This document shows positions 20,438-20,615 of a stretch of DNA of 20,615 nucleotides, piece after piece. Positions within the stretch are counted from its first letter, which is position 1. Each line of letters opens with the position of its first letter. Made by a program: the position numbers and the translations under genes. Location: positions 1-20,615 of the forward strand of contig CAXKVR010000590.1 of assembly GCA_964058845.1 (NCBI GenBank), written 5' to 3'. The DNA is from Carex sylvatica (lineage: Eukaryota; Streptophyta; Magnoliopsida; Poales; Cyperaceae). The notes beneath the pieces are model-generated. The model searched no databases. It saw nothing but the letters and a program-made list of their open reading frames with translations, and was not told where the DNA came from.

Positions 20438-20615
20438 CTACATTTTTATTTTATTAATTAGAATTTCACATGAACCTGCTAAACAGTTGCAAATATCTAA
20501 AGAGTCAAATTACCAGAAGCAAACAAAAACATCAGCAGCATAACAGATTAAAAATTGTATACTAGACCAAAAAAAGCAGTAACTCGTTGTCCAGTTGCCC
20601 TGCCTATCATTAAGG
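20438..20615 (-). other. Intron upstream of the first visible BIM exon
   Basis: On the minus strand this stretch ends in AATAAAAATGTAG, a usable 3' splice site, directly before the exon starting at 20437. No coding exon was recognised between here and the window edge. The gene's first exon(s) probably lie to the right of the window. Confidence 0.5.

Noticed and set aside
1..20615. CRISPR array, bacterial operon or defence system
   Set aside because: All genes are spliced plant genes. The repeats are transposon-derived or microsatellites, with no regular repeat-spacer structure.

Overview
The window looks like nuclear DNA of a flowering plant, most likely a eudicot. It is AT-rich. It holds three multi-exon genes with GT/AG introns, all recognisably plant proteins, and many short non-autonomous transposable elements lie in the introns and intergenic DNA. 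The species cannot be named from the sequence. Exon borders below were assigned by eye from splice signals, reading phase and protein-family continuity. All of the proposed coding junctions keep frame.

Layout. (1) 1415-4640, minus strand: a complete WDR26-like LisH/CTLH/WD40 protein of 587 residues in four coding exons. It probably has a non-coding CT-rich leader exon near 5.8-6.1 kb and a leader intron. (2) 9728-13247, plus strand: a complete five-exon gene for a 274-residue sucrase/ferredoxin-like (thioredoxin-fold, Apd1/Aim32-type) protein. (3) 16114-20437, minus strand: a BIM-family (BES1-interacting Myc-like) bHLH transcription factor. Seven exons are visible and the 5' end is probably cut by the right edge. 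Genes 1 and 2 diverge across about 5 kb. Genes 2 and 3 converge across about 2.9 kb.

The space between exons is dominated by small DNA transposons and SINEs. A 355-bp terminal-inverted-repeat (TIR) element at 511-865 sits between 13-bp direct repeats. A MITE-like element at 6187-6408 lies just upstream of the gene 1 leader. A hAT-like element lies at 6762-7216. A 1.06-kb foldback element at 8540-9601 has a 10-bp target duplication and ends 126 bp before the gene 2 start codon. Gene 2 intron 1 carries a 280-bp hAT-like MITE, and intron 2 carries a 1-kb element with arms of about 290 bp. Both intronic elements end close to the 3' splice site. A mosaic hAT-like/tandem-repeat block fills 13920-14970. 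One BIM intron holds a SINE-like copy of about 200 bp and a 35-bp SINE stub inside a perfect 16-bp target duplication.

The three genes have no evident shared pathway: a probable ubiquitin-ligase subunit, a probable Fe-S protein, and a probable brassinosteroid/light transcription factor. Their proximity looks incidental. I found no new gene system. The most unusual content is how the transposons sit relative to gene 2's promoter and splice sites, and the minimal SINE insertion.
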